Of a stretch of 64,000 nucleotides of DNA, positions 34,348 to 45,800 are shown piece by piece; position 1 is the first letter of the stretch, and every line of letters begins with the position of its first letter. This stretch comes from Apiospora phragmitis. Its lineage: Eukaryota; Ascomycota; Sordariomycetes; Amphisphaeriales; Apiosporaceae. The translations under genes and the position numbers were made by a program. The notes under the pieces are model-generated. The model did not search any database and was not told where the DNA came from. It saw only the letters and a list, made by a program, of their open reading frames with translations. The stretch spans positions 6,014,001 through 6,078,000 of the forward strand of contig JAQQWL010000011.1 in assembly GCA_038363925.1 (NCBI GenBank), read 5' to 3'.

Positions 34348-35778
34348 GATGAAGCTTGCCAAGATGATGACGTTCCACTATGATAGGTAGAGATTGTAGG
34401 TGTTTTGGCTGGGCTCTTGTACGTGTTAGTAGCTGCCCGTGACATGAATGAAAAAGAATCGACACTTCCATAAGTAGCACCGAAGTTTGAGGTGGGTGGG
34501 GTTTAAGGAAGGTGATGAAATGGGCAAAAGTGGAAGAAGGGATCTTCGCTAAGATGGAACGAATAAGCTCCAAAATCGCCTCAATGAATGCTCCAGATTG
34601 GGTGACACTATAGCACTGAATGAAGACCCAATCGTGTACCCAAGATTGTACTCCAATGCTGGACTTGTGAGGTATCGCATGCGGCTTTGATTTGGATATG
34701 ATTGGAGAGGGTAGGAGGACACAAGGGGGATAAGGCTCATGTCGAACAACCGCTGTAACCTAGGTACGGCACATGGTTGTCTATGTGGTACTTTGTGTAG
34801 ATAGGCAAGGTCTGTAGTGGACTAGGTCGAGTTCCAATCCCAAAGAAGCGGATATGCTTGTTGGAACTAAAGGTGAAGCTGGCGGTCACTGGCATGAGCC
34901 ATGACCCCAAGCTTCCCTCGATTCTTCCAAGGATGGAGAGGCCAAAGACAGGATGAGTTTACTTACAATTGCACGCAGCTGTCTAGTAGAGGAGGTGCAG
35001 CAGGTAAAGCCGGGGTAGGGTCGGGTGTGTTTTGGCAAGGAGAGCTCCAAAAAGCAAGAGTCTCATAGACAGAAAGGAATAGACAGACGGTGAAGTCTCG
35101 ATAGGTTGGGATGCTTGCTCCGTCTGTGGTGAGGTTGCTCGGAATTGATGTCGTGTGCTTTAGAGATTTGTGGAGCGAGAATAATAAGGGTCCCTGGGCC
35201 GAAACAGGCAATGGCTTATGTAATGAGGGGTAGGCGATACAAGTAGCTGTGTTAGAGCTGCTGCTGGTCTGGATCTTTGGGGTAAAAAAGAGGGTGGATA
35301 GATGAGAGATGAAGAAAAAGGACACGCAGTCAATTGGGGACGGACTCTATATACAGATACTGGTGATGCTGTATTCAATGTTCTATCTACCTGATTGAAT
35401 AGAACAGCAGTGTAGCAAAAGTGAATTCTTCTCTCTATGGATATGTATGGTGTAGGCAGCCCATGCCGCGACTTGGAGCTACGCCATCGTTGTCTACATT
35501 TGCCGAGGTGCTGGTAATACTGCTGGGTTCGCGTGATCACAGGCATGCTTATACTACGACAGAAACCTGGGAACGGATGGGTTGGCTTGGTAAATAACGT
35601 CATTTTGCGCCTATTTCAGCAAGCTTTTGGTCCAGATCATGGTCCATTAACTACTTATCAAGTCAATACAGGAGGGGCCAATCTCAAAAGACAAGACGAC
35701 CGTAACGAATATGCGAGGTCAATCAATTTGCCACTGTTGTTCCAAGTCGCAATTAATACCTAGCGGCGTGCAAGCTGC
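34348..35778. other. Intergenic, upstream of SND1
   Basis: 1.4 kb with overlapping ORFs up to 147 codons on the minus strand (35160-35603), Ser/Pro-rich and without domains or splicing logic. I see no gene. Confidence 0.5.
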
Positions 35779-36771
35779 TTAGAAGATACCTTCCTGAGCA
35801 GATGCAATGCCAATGACACCTAGCGAGCGTTAGAATATACAATGCAGACACATCATGGCTGGCCAAGACTTACCGCAAGCCGGGCGGGGACCAGCGTTAC
35901 CGGTCTTGAGGGACTCCTCGTTGCCGCCCTTACCAAGGTCATCGGTGCCGCCGTGCACAACGACAGTGCGCTAGAATGTGTAAGCAACTCCTATGTACCT
36001 ATGTTGTTGTGGAGGTTTGGGATTGCTCTTACGCCAATGACGGAGTGAGGGCCGATCAGCTTGATAAGCTTGTCCTTGACAGTACCCTTGGCGTTGCCAT
36101 TGCCGTCAACAGTGATGTTGCCGAGGTCACCGACGTGGCGCTTCTCGTCGCTCGGGGCGCCGTGGGTCTGGCCGTGGGGGTTGACTGTAGTCATCGAGTC
36201 AGAAGTGATCAATCCGAGAGCCATTGGGTGTCCTTGTCAGAAGCCATACAGTGGGGTCCAGCAGAGGTGCAGCCGTTGGTGTTATCGCCGAAGGCGTGAA
36301 TGTGCATGCCGCGCTGAGAGTCGGCATCTTGTCCGGTAATGTCCCATGAGATCTCGGTCTCAGCGTCCTCCGACTTTTGGCGGAACCAGACGGTGCCGGC
36401 GACCTTGGCGTCACCGCGGACCTTAGCAACTGCAGGAAGCCATACTCAGTTAGCTGCTGACTCGTTACGCCAAGGGTAATATATAAACAATAGTATCATT
36501 ATATGCAGCTGTCCCGAGAGCACAGGGATGCTACATCATGGTGGACGAAACGGAGCCCCGAGATGGCTGGATGGGACGGGCCGCCGTGTCCATCAAGGTG
36601 ATTGCACACTCTGGTGACACTCCATCAAGGTCCCTGGCTACGAGATATTCGTGCGCAATGTTACCCGTGGAGGCCCCGAAAACCCGGAAAGCGGGGAAGA
36701 TGACGGGAGGAGTTGGAGGAAGAGGTATCCAAGTATATGAACTTACCTGCCCAAACGCCGTCAGAAGCCAT
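35779..36771 (-). CDS. sod1: Cu/Zn superoxide dismutase, five exons
   Basis: Converts superoxide to oxygen and hydrogen peroxide in cytosol and mitochondrial intermembrane space. Exons 36771-36747, 36429-36250, 36184-36033, 35970-35874, 35819-35779; 164 aa. All junctions are GT-AG and phases agree. Seen: [16 protein letters not shown], copper ligands in [28 protein letters not shown] with zinc-ligand His, [11 protein letters not shown] with Asp, catalytic Arg region [14 protein letters not shown], and [13 protein letters not shown]. The Cys of NGC and of PRPAC can form the conserved disulphide. The N-terminus ([12 protein letters not shown]) is a little longer than usual. Intact. Confidence 0.96.
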
Positions 36772-39007
36772 TGTGATTTGGATGAAGATCGATGGGGTTT
36801 CGGTTGGTTTATGAAGTTGACGAGTATACTCAGATGGGAGGAACTGGTTGGGAAGGAGGAGTAGAAAGGTTTGGAAGAGGTGGAAGAGAGAGGGGTCCTT
36901 GCTTGGTCAGTGAAGTAAATATCCAAGCTATCCCAGCTATTTCCGCTTTCCTTCCTCGGATCCCGATTTGCTGGCAGTGGACTACCTACCGCTACAAGCG
37001 GCGGCACATCTAGCGATGGAGGGGCTAAGTGGCAGCCCCGAAACCCCCACTTTCGTTCGCTTGCTGTAAACGTATAGCGTCATAGCAGCAACAGCTTTCT
37101 GTTCATGCATGTGGACTGTGGACGGCTGACAAATATGATGATTTATTACTGTCCTTAATCACAAGATCTGGCATACTGAGCAAGTGTCAGATGGTGTGCA
37201 ACACACAGCACAGCTATCAATGGCGAATATGCAAATGAGGTATGCTATGCTGTAAGCCCACGTAGATCGTTGTTCGACATGGAGACACCCAAACAACATC
37301 GTGAGAAGCTACTAGACTTCAATCGGATTGAAGCTTAATGCGCGCCCTCGAGCTTGAGATGACGCTACTACTAGGGTGTCTCTCTTGCTGTCTATTTTGG
37401 TTAGATGCTTTTTGCCAGATGCCAAACTCTCGGGTTTGTGTTGACTGCGACCGAGTTGTTACCTCCATGATGCTGATATGAATTTGATGAATCAAGGACG
37501 CGATTCGACTTGCTCTTTTCCCAATATTTTACGCTCGTAGACCAACCTTGATATCCATCCGAGACAGAGCCATTCCGTTTCAATCGGAAACGCATATCCA
37601 TTATTCTTGCACTGATGTTTTATTTCTACGCAAGCATCCGGCACTTATTACGTTTAAATCCGAGCCGGCGACCCGATTTGGTACTAAAGGCATAATTGGG
37701 CTACTTTAAAGTACAGCACTCTGACTGTGGCTTAAAGCGGGCAGTGCAAGTATGCATTCCTATTTCGGTTCGCAATACCTTCCACTCGCATCCCTGAATT
37801 TGAACTCTTCTATGCTTCTAATATGATAGTCACTGTTTTGTTCTAAGGACACGTGTGCTATTATAATCGAGAAATCATTGACGAGTTACATACATCGGCA
37901 CTTGTACGAGCAAGGTTATGCCAGGCCCGGAGACCAATGGTCACACTGTACTGGATGACGACTCACTTCAATGTTGCTGCTCCAAGAATACCCCTATGTT
38001 TCAGCTGCGTTGAACTATAAACTCCCTGATTTATGTTTTGCCTTTGGGGACTCCTGGTCAACATTGTACGGCTTCTTTGGCCTATCGAAGCCCCACGTTA
38101 TCTTCAAAGATCAAAATTGAAGTTGTAAGTCAGACTCTGGCTAGAGAAAGGCGAACGGCCTCTGGAACACAAATATGAAGTTGTTTGCCTGGGAATCCCT
38201 CCGCGGAGGAAACTGCAAGGAGGGCCCAGAATATGCACTGCTCAGTCAGAGAGTGTCGTCTCGTAGAATTGTGATCTTGCTTAAGACCAATGTGCGAACA
38301 AGCGAATTCGTCTTGTCAAGATGCAAGTGAGCTTTCGGACATTCTCTATGGTAGGAGGTGATCATAACCCAGTCTGACAAGACACTCCTCTCCGAGCTAG
38401 GAGTGCCAGATTGCAGTGACAGCAGCCAATCCTTTCCAGTTCATGTCATTTGCTTGCTTGATCTGCATTGCTACAGTCCCGAAACAGTTCAAATGAGCTA
38501 CCAAACCAAGCAACTTAATGGCTGGTGGTTACAACAGTGAGATGAGCGCAGGAACATGGGAACTGCTGCTGAGTTGTAATGATATCTGTTAGATCTTCGA
38601 CTTCTCGCCTTGGATTTCGAGATGTTTTGCTTCTAGCAGCTGTTGCTGCAAATCCAATGATGGAGCTGGGCCTTTTTCAAAACAGCATTTGTAAGAACAA
38701 CCTCGTGTTGCATACAATCAAGAGTATGTAACACATTGATTGCATGCATGTAAGTGAAAAATCCTTCGGCATCCAGCCCTGAGAATCTCCAAGTTTCAAT
38801 GCTACCAGTACTATATGCCCTGACTACGGCCCAAACAGCCCAGAACGAAAAGCTGCGGGACTAATATTGTAATCTAGGTCATTGTTTGGCCATTCTCATT
38901 CGCACGAACACCCGTGCCTGGTGGAGTGCGACACCGTTGAAATTCGCCGCATTTTTGCGATGGGTGAGCCTTGCACTGCCTGTTTGTTTGTTCGGCTAGA
39001 ATCTTGC
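36772..39007. other. Gene-poor intergenic DNA left of the AT-rich element
   Basis: 2.2 kb with almost no ORF above 60 codons. Two ORFs (37401-37601 minus, 38882-39151 plus) have no features. The second runs into the element's left arm. No RNA gene recognised. Confidence 0.5.
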
Positions 39008-39202
39008 TGTCGGGACATGGGTGGCTTAGGGCTGGCTGGTGTTAGAGGGAGATTATATAAAAGTATCGGTACTGGGTCAATTTTACCGATAATGGACCGA
39101 AGTGGCTCCATAGGAATAGATTTATACTTAAACTTCCCCGACGTATTATAACGGATAGAATATATATAATTTATTATTTTACTTATTTATTAATATTTAA
39201 TA
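39008..39202 (+). repeat. Left direct-repeat arm (putative LTR) of the RIP-eroded element
   Basis: About 190 bp aligning with 41202-41389. Nearly all differences are C/T or G/A transitions in both directions (for example ACCGATAATGGACCG against ATCGATAATAAATCG, and TTTAATA against TCTGACA). The outer end begins TGTC, consistent with an LTR TG terminus. Confidence 0.65.
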
Positions 39203-41201
39203 CTTAAGAGTTTTATTAATTTTAAAAATTAATTAATATATATTAAACGGTATTTTATTACTTTTATTATTTTAAATACTTTTTTATATATATCTTAATA
39301 TTATATTTATTTTAATTACTAAAATATATTAATTAAACGTTTTTAAAAGTTAAAAAGCGTAAAATATCGCGTTTATTACTTTTTTTTTTAAGGTTTAAAA
39401 ATTAAATCGTAATTTAAATAACTTAATATATTTAAATAAAAAAACTAAATTTAAAAAATAATACATCATTAATTACTTTTATTATTAATAGTAATTAACT
39501 GTTAAATTATATTAAATAATAATAATATAAAGTAGTTTATTATTAAATAAACTATATTTTTTTTTTAAATTTCTTTTAACTTTTTATTACGTTTATATAA
39601 GTTAATTTAATTATAACGCTTTATATTAATTAAAATTACTCGTTATTTAATTCGCTACTCGATTTTATATTTTTTAGTATCTTTTATATATATTTATATA
39701 TTATAACTTATTTCGTTGTTTACCGGTCGCTTTTTATTTTAATGAACTTTTATTTTCGCATTTATTAATTATTAAACGCTTTTTTTTTACCTTTTTCTAT
39801 ATTTGTTAAGATTCTTTAATAATAAAGGTTATTTTATAATTTATTATATTTATACCTTTTATTATTTAGTTTATAAGATTTAAAATTAAGGTTAAAAAGC
39901 TCTTTTTAATAAATAAAGACTTTATTTTTAATAGAAAAAGTATTTAATTATTTATTAAAAGTTAAATAATGTTTAAAGATTATAAATACTAGTTAATTTT
40001 TAAATATAATAAGTTAAATATTAATATTTAAAAACGTATATCTAGTTTATTAATTACTTTCTTTAAATAGTAAAATATTAAATTAAATACGTTAAATTAA
40101 AATTTAATATTAATTTTTATAAGTATAGTAAAATACGCGGCCTTAAATATAATAACGAACTTAAGCTTTATAGTATAATCTATTAACGTTTTAATAAATA
40201 GCTTAATATCTTTTAAATATTTACGCTTTAATAATAAATAAAGTGTAATATTTAATAATTAAAGTAAGTAAAATAAATAAAAAAGTATATTAAGTGTAAT
40301 AATATCGTTATTTTTATAATATACTTTAAATTATATTAAAATTTAACTATTATAATTATTAAAGATTAAAAGACGATAATAACCTTTTTTATAACTTAAT
40401 ATATTTATTAAAGTGTTTAATTTAATTATTTAATTAATTAATAAATTATATTCGTAAGCTTAAATCGCGAGTTAAAATTAACTTTATATAATTAAAAATA
40501 ATAAAATATACTAGCTTTATAATTTAATATATTTAATAGTTATTATTTATTCTTAATTTCTACGCTATATTAACTTCGCTTTTTTATAATAATCAACGTG
40601 TATTATAACGAGTATTAACTTAATTATATTTATTATAAAGTTAATCTCGTTAAAAATATTATATTTTAATTTAATACTTATAATTAATTTACACTAGTTA
40701 AAAATAACATTTAAATTTTTATAAAAATTCTTTTAATAATTATATTAATAATCTATTCAAGTTTTAAAATCTAGGTTATAATTAATAAAACACTTAACTT
40801 AATACTTATTAACACGCTCGCCGCCGCGTAACGTAGTAAAAAAATTAGATAAAATTTTTATATTTAATTTATACTATAAATATCGAATTTCGCGTCGTTA
40901 AGTTTAACTATTAATTTAATAATATTATACAAAATAAAAAACGTTATATATTTTTATAAGAACTTTTTTACTTAAAAGATTTATAAAAGCTTATATTACT
41001 TAAGTTATTAAGATAAATAGAATTCTTTTAAATTAAATAAGTATTTTAATTATAAAGCTATTATATATTAAGATTTAAGTATATAAGAAAATAAAAAAAC
41101 TAGTTTAAAAAATAATATAGTTTATTTAATAATAAACCACGTTATATTTTACTTTAAAATATATTATAATATAAAATTAATTATTAAAAAATATATATAA
41201 A

Positions 41202-41389
41202 TAAGCGATATAAAAAGCTTAAAAGAGTATATTAAAAAATTATATAAAAGTATTAATATTAGGTTAATTTTATCGATAATAAATCGAAGTAGCTTTACAA
41301 GTGTAGATTTATACCTAAACTTCCCCAACGTATCATAGAGGACAGAACATATATAATTCATCACCTTACCTAATTATCAGCGTCTGACA
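41202..41389 (+). repeat. Right direct-repeat arm (putative LTR) of the RIP-eroded element
   Basis: Partner of 39008-39202. It ends GTCTGACA, giving a CA terminus where the left arm has TA, as expected if RIP hit one copy's CA and the other copy's TG. The arm keeps Cs and Gs at sites mutated in the left arm, and vice versa. Confidence 0.65.
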
Positions 41390-42855
41390 GCTGGCTGGTG
41401 CTAGGGAGGCATCGCGGTGGGGGCTTGGGGCATTTAGCTCGTGCTTGTTGACCTCGAGCTCTTCACGTTGTATGTAATACGTATCAAAGTATTAGATGGG
41501 AGCCCTTATGAATTTGCTGGAAGATCAGGTGTGCCGGTACTTTTCGTATCATTCATTATCCAGGGTAAAGTCCTAGATTCTACTGCATGTGTAGTGGGAC
41601 TCGGACTCAAACCAATCCCATTGCCCTGGATTCGGTCCAAACACCCTTCAAAGTCGTGGCATCCGTTGGGGGAGCTGGGATGTCCATGATCGTCGGACCA
41701 CTGTTGTGCCGTGCGAGCCATCCGTACTGCCCCTACCTGCGGTTCAGTGGAAAAGGTTCAGTGGCAGGCCAGGAGGCCTACACACCACACGTACTTCTGG
41801 GAAGTAACCCAGCAAGCCCAGCAAACCCCAGGTTGGCAGATGCTGTTACATGCAGGGTAGCTGCTTAAAAAGCTGGGCAGACAACAGAACAGTCGTTCAG
41901 CCCAACCCAATTAGCTGCCTACCTACCATACCTACTTAATATACTTGTGCACGGGGGGAAAGAGTTGAAAATGGCAATGTTGGTTGTTTTCCTCCTTGTT
42001 TTCCCGTGGTGATAAAACATACCCTACCTACTTTCAACCTAGGACATCCCGTGAACGACTTCCAAGGCGACTCTGCGGCCGACCCAATACCTAAAGCGAA
42101 GCGCAACCATCTTTGCGAACGAAAACTCCAATTAATCACCTTATTAATCCACTTATCCCGCCTAATAGCATTCTTCGTCCCATGGAGCCTGGGCGCCTTA
42201 TTAGATCAACCTTGTGACCGATCCATACCTCTGTTGTAGCCTCGATAGGCCCTCCGTCTATACCAGCCGGGCCTCTGGACCCCACGATTCGACTCGACTT
42301 GCTGCAGTCATCACCACCACCTACTCCCACCTGTTCAATCTGACGTCGCGTCCGAACCCAGATTTGGATGCCGAAGACTTGCGCCATCCGGAGGGACTGT
42401 CGGTGACATATAGCCATATTCTTTTCCGGCCAACATCTGGATTGCCGTGCTGTGTTTATGATCGCCAACAACTCACCTAGTGCGGGGCGACAAGATTGTC
42501 AACGATCGGGTCAGAGCCGAGTGCGCTGCTGCCACACAACAAACAACTTGATACCTACTTGGCGACTGACGCTTCCCGAGACTGCTTTCTATTGGCAAGC
42601 AACGAAACCCTGCGATTCCAGATCAATGCGATACGACCGACTGCCTTAGAATAGACTTGTCTACGAGACCCGGCACACCACTCGAGTCGAACTTGACCAT
42701 ACGGAGGAAGTGAAAGGACAATCACGACCAGGCGCCGTGCATTATCTGGTCCATTGACGAAACAGTCTTTCTTCCACCGGCGCGCCGCTGCGCGGCTTTT
42801 ATCCTTGTCTTAGTTGCCGCACCAAAGCATTCCAGAAAAGTCTTGGCTGAACGCA
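41390..42855. other. Intergenic, upstream of the Rho1 GEF
   Basis: Returns to normal base composition immediately after the element. ORFs at 41441-42649 lack features. Positions 41390-41409 (GCTGGCTGGTGCTAGGGAGG) resemble an internal stretch of the left arm at 39031-39051. A long 5' UTR for the GEF is likely here. Confidence 0.5.
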
Positions 42856-45800
42856 ATGTCTTTCCGAGGAGAACGCCGGTACGGCCATGTGCCCCCGGTT
42901 CAGTATCCTGTCGCAAACCAGGCGACTTCAGACCAACCGCCACTCCCACTCCGACGGCAGAGTTTTAACAGCGGAGACGACTCGGCTCCATTCGAGACGA
43001 CGGCCATTTCACGCCAGAGCTATCTGCCTCCGGTGAACACGAGAGGACTGGATACAGACAATGAGCTCTTCCTAACAAGCCCGACAGGAACGAGCCGGCC
43101 TGATTATGGCTCAGCAGCCAACGTTGCCATGTCCGGATATCAACACCAATACGCTGCTCAAACACCGCCAACCCCTTCGACGTATAACCCGCAGGCTTTT
43201 GTTGGTCGTTCGCAATCGCAGAGCCTTGCGTATCATCCACCCCCAGCATCGGCTACCCAGTACAGGCCTCAAAGTGCCGCTCCGTATAGCCCGACAACGA
43301 CCGCGTCAACATACACACCGCAACCGTATAACCCTGCTGCTTATACAAATGCCCCAACCGTCGGGTCTCCTCCTCCCCCTCCTCCGCAGAGGCAATCGGC
43401 CTATGGTGGATATGCGAACTACCCTAGCCAGACCTATGGATCTCCCTCCTCGGCGGTGAGTCAGCCGTCGTACTGGCAGGCGCAACCGACCTATGCTGCA
43501 CCTACGGCCGCTGCCCAGGGGACCACCACACCGACCTACCAATCCATGTATAACACGGCACCTACCAACTCCTACGATTCTTCATATTCGCAGTACCCGG
43601 CACAAGCCACTTATGCCAACAGTACCAGCCCGCCCGCAACGAGCCCCTCGCAAGCTCCTTACCCGACACATTCGCAAATTCCTGTCGGGCCTAATTACTC
43701 AGCTAGTGACCCTAACTCGTTCTTGAATCGCCCCTCGAGATCGAGCTCTCAAGCTTCGCTCCTCCCCTCTCCGTCCATACAGCAAGGCCAGTCGTCACCC
43801 GGGCTGGGGCTACAAAGACACCCGACAAATGCGCCTTTGCCCAGTCGACCCATCGATGAAATATCGGAGAATACATCGTGGCGTGCGAATGGCCATTACT
43901 CCCGGCATGATTCAACGGACCGTATTACCCAGGAGGACATCATGCAAGATATCGAAGCCGAACTTAGGGGCAGCCCTTCATCAAGACATCGACCCAGTCC
44001 CGTAGATCAGCGCGATGGCGCACTTCTTGAGAACGATTTGCGAGAACTCCGCCGCTTGACATCTACTGCGAGTTATCACTCGACAGCGACTACCGTCAAT
44101 AGCACTGACGATGCGTCGGGCGTCAATCGTTATTGCTCGAATGCATCGACGCTAAATCGAAACCGTTCCCAAAACCCATATACCATTCAAGAAGGTGGCG
44201 ATGATGATGGCGATGAGAGCGATCCAGAGGCTGCCGCAGGCTTGTTAGCCATGCAGCAGGCCGAGGAGGAGGATCGTCGTCTGAGCTCAAATATAACATT
44301 TCCTTATTTTAGCCAGCCTGAAGTCGCACTCCCGCAACTCCCTAATCTTGCCGAGGAGCCAAGTAGCGATAGCGACTACGCGACCCAAGGCCAAGACATT
44401 GGGCTCTATGGCGGTGGCTACGCAGGTCATCTGGCATATGATGATAACCCTCAAGATGGTGAGCCTGGCTACGCGAATGGCCAGTCCCTCCCGACGCCCC
44501 GAAGCAACCACGCTTCGCAAAGGAGCCACGAGAGCAACAAATTTCCCGCTTTCGAACAAGCTGAAACAGATTACGGCGGCACTGGTGGGCTACAGGCTCC
44601 TTCTGCGCACCGCCTAAGCTTCGACGAGGGCGATGAGCGTGTTTCCCTTCATTCGCGGCTAAGCGGCAGTGAGTCGCCATACAAGGAAGACTATCCAGAT
44701 ATGTTTTACCACCCGGGTCTCTCGAGCCGGCCACTACCAGCTATTCCGGCAGGCTCGGATAGCAGCTCGATGCTCTCGGTCCAGTCTCCAAACCGGTCTA
44801 GCCATCAACATGGGTACTCGCTCAGCGTTGATGCTCGCCCTTACTCAGGGCCCGATGCACAATATGGCCAGAATGCTCAACAGTTGCAAGTCGAGCGGTC
44901 TATATCGTTGTCGAGCCATAGCACGTCACCTCAGGTGCAACCGCCAGCTAGATCTAGAACGGATGCTGAAAACCACAACAGACGGTTGAACAATGTTCGA
45001 CAGCAACAACTAGCAGCTCAACAGGGGCTGCCGTATGAGGGTTACGACACTGCGACGCCAACTTCTGTTAACTACGACGTCATCACGCTGCCGAGTGGTA
45101 GACGGAAGAAGTTCGTCCCCGAAAAGTTGACGGTCCTAGATACGCAAACTTGCACCGAACCGTGGGCCCTTACTGGCATATCAAAATGGATTCGCGAAGT
45201 GGCTGAAGGTGAACCCGATTTAAAGAGAAAGACGGTCGAGGACGGGCTCGTGCGGTTGTTTTGTCTGAAGGTTCCGACAATGAATGTTGCAAATGCTGAG
45301 ATGCTCAGTGCCAGCGTGGTCGATCGGATGATGGAAGCGGGAATCCTTATCCCTGAAGAAGAGTGGCTCAAGTTTGGTCAGGGCAGTCTCACTGGTGTCC
45401 TCTGGCAATTGACTGGCGCCGGCTGTTACACGCCTAAGCTCCACGAGTACGATTCTGAGGGAAGAGACGCATATTGTTACTTCGCGGTGTTACTCGTATC
45501 ACTGTGGTCGTACGTTGAAGAAGGCCAATCTGGACGACATCTTCTCCGACGGTGTCAGAAAGGTCGACTGGGCAACATATTACGGAATGACCCCTGAGAG
45601 TATCGAAGGCAAGCACAAGAAAGAAATTGAGCGACAAAACGTCCTCCATGAGCTTGTCACAGGCGAGGAGGAATATATGGACCAACTTGACGTGCTCCGT
45701 ATGCTGTATCGGGATCAACTCGTTTCCTCACAGCCACGCATCATCGCAGAGGGTAGAATCGACAAATTTGTCAATGCTGTCTTCGGCAAAGTTGATGGCA

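Larger units (their letters stand above)
39008..41389. mobile_element. RIP-mutated repeat, probably an LTR element remnant
   Basis: A 2.4 kb block of extreme AT content between two direct-repeat arms. No coding frame survives. CpA and TpG are almost absent while TpA is very abundant, and the remaining C and G sit mostly in CpG or CpT contexts. This is the expected residue of repeat-induced point mutation in Pezizomycotina, which acts on duplicated DNA and converts CpA to TpA. The arms (about 190 bp) flank about 2.0 kb, too short for a complete autonomous retrotransposon, so it is a deleted or non-autonomous element. GCTG occurs on both outer sides (39006-39009 and 41390-41393), a possible but weak target duplication. 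No other copy is in the window. Confidence 0.75.

Noticed and set aside
35160..35603. 147-codon minus-strand ORF upstream of SOD1
   Set aside because: Ser/Pro/Thr-rich with no domain; overlaps other ORFs; could not be linked to a gene.
38882..39151. ORF crossing into the left arm of the AT-rich element
   Set aside because: Spans the element border and ends in RIP-mutated sequence; no features.
39008..41389. Mitochondrial DNA insertion or centromere core
   Set aside because: Direct-repeat arms and transition-only differences fit RIP of a duplicated element; no mitochondrial gene fragments seen and the block is only 2.4 kb.
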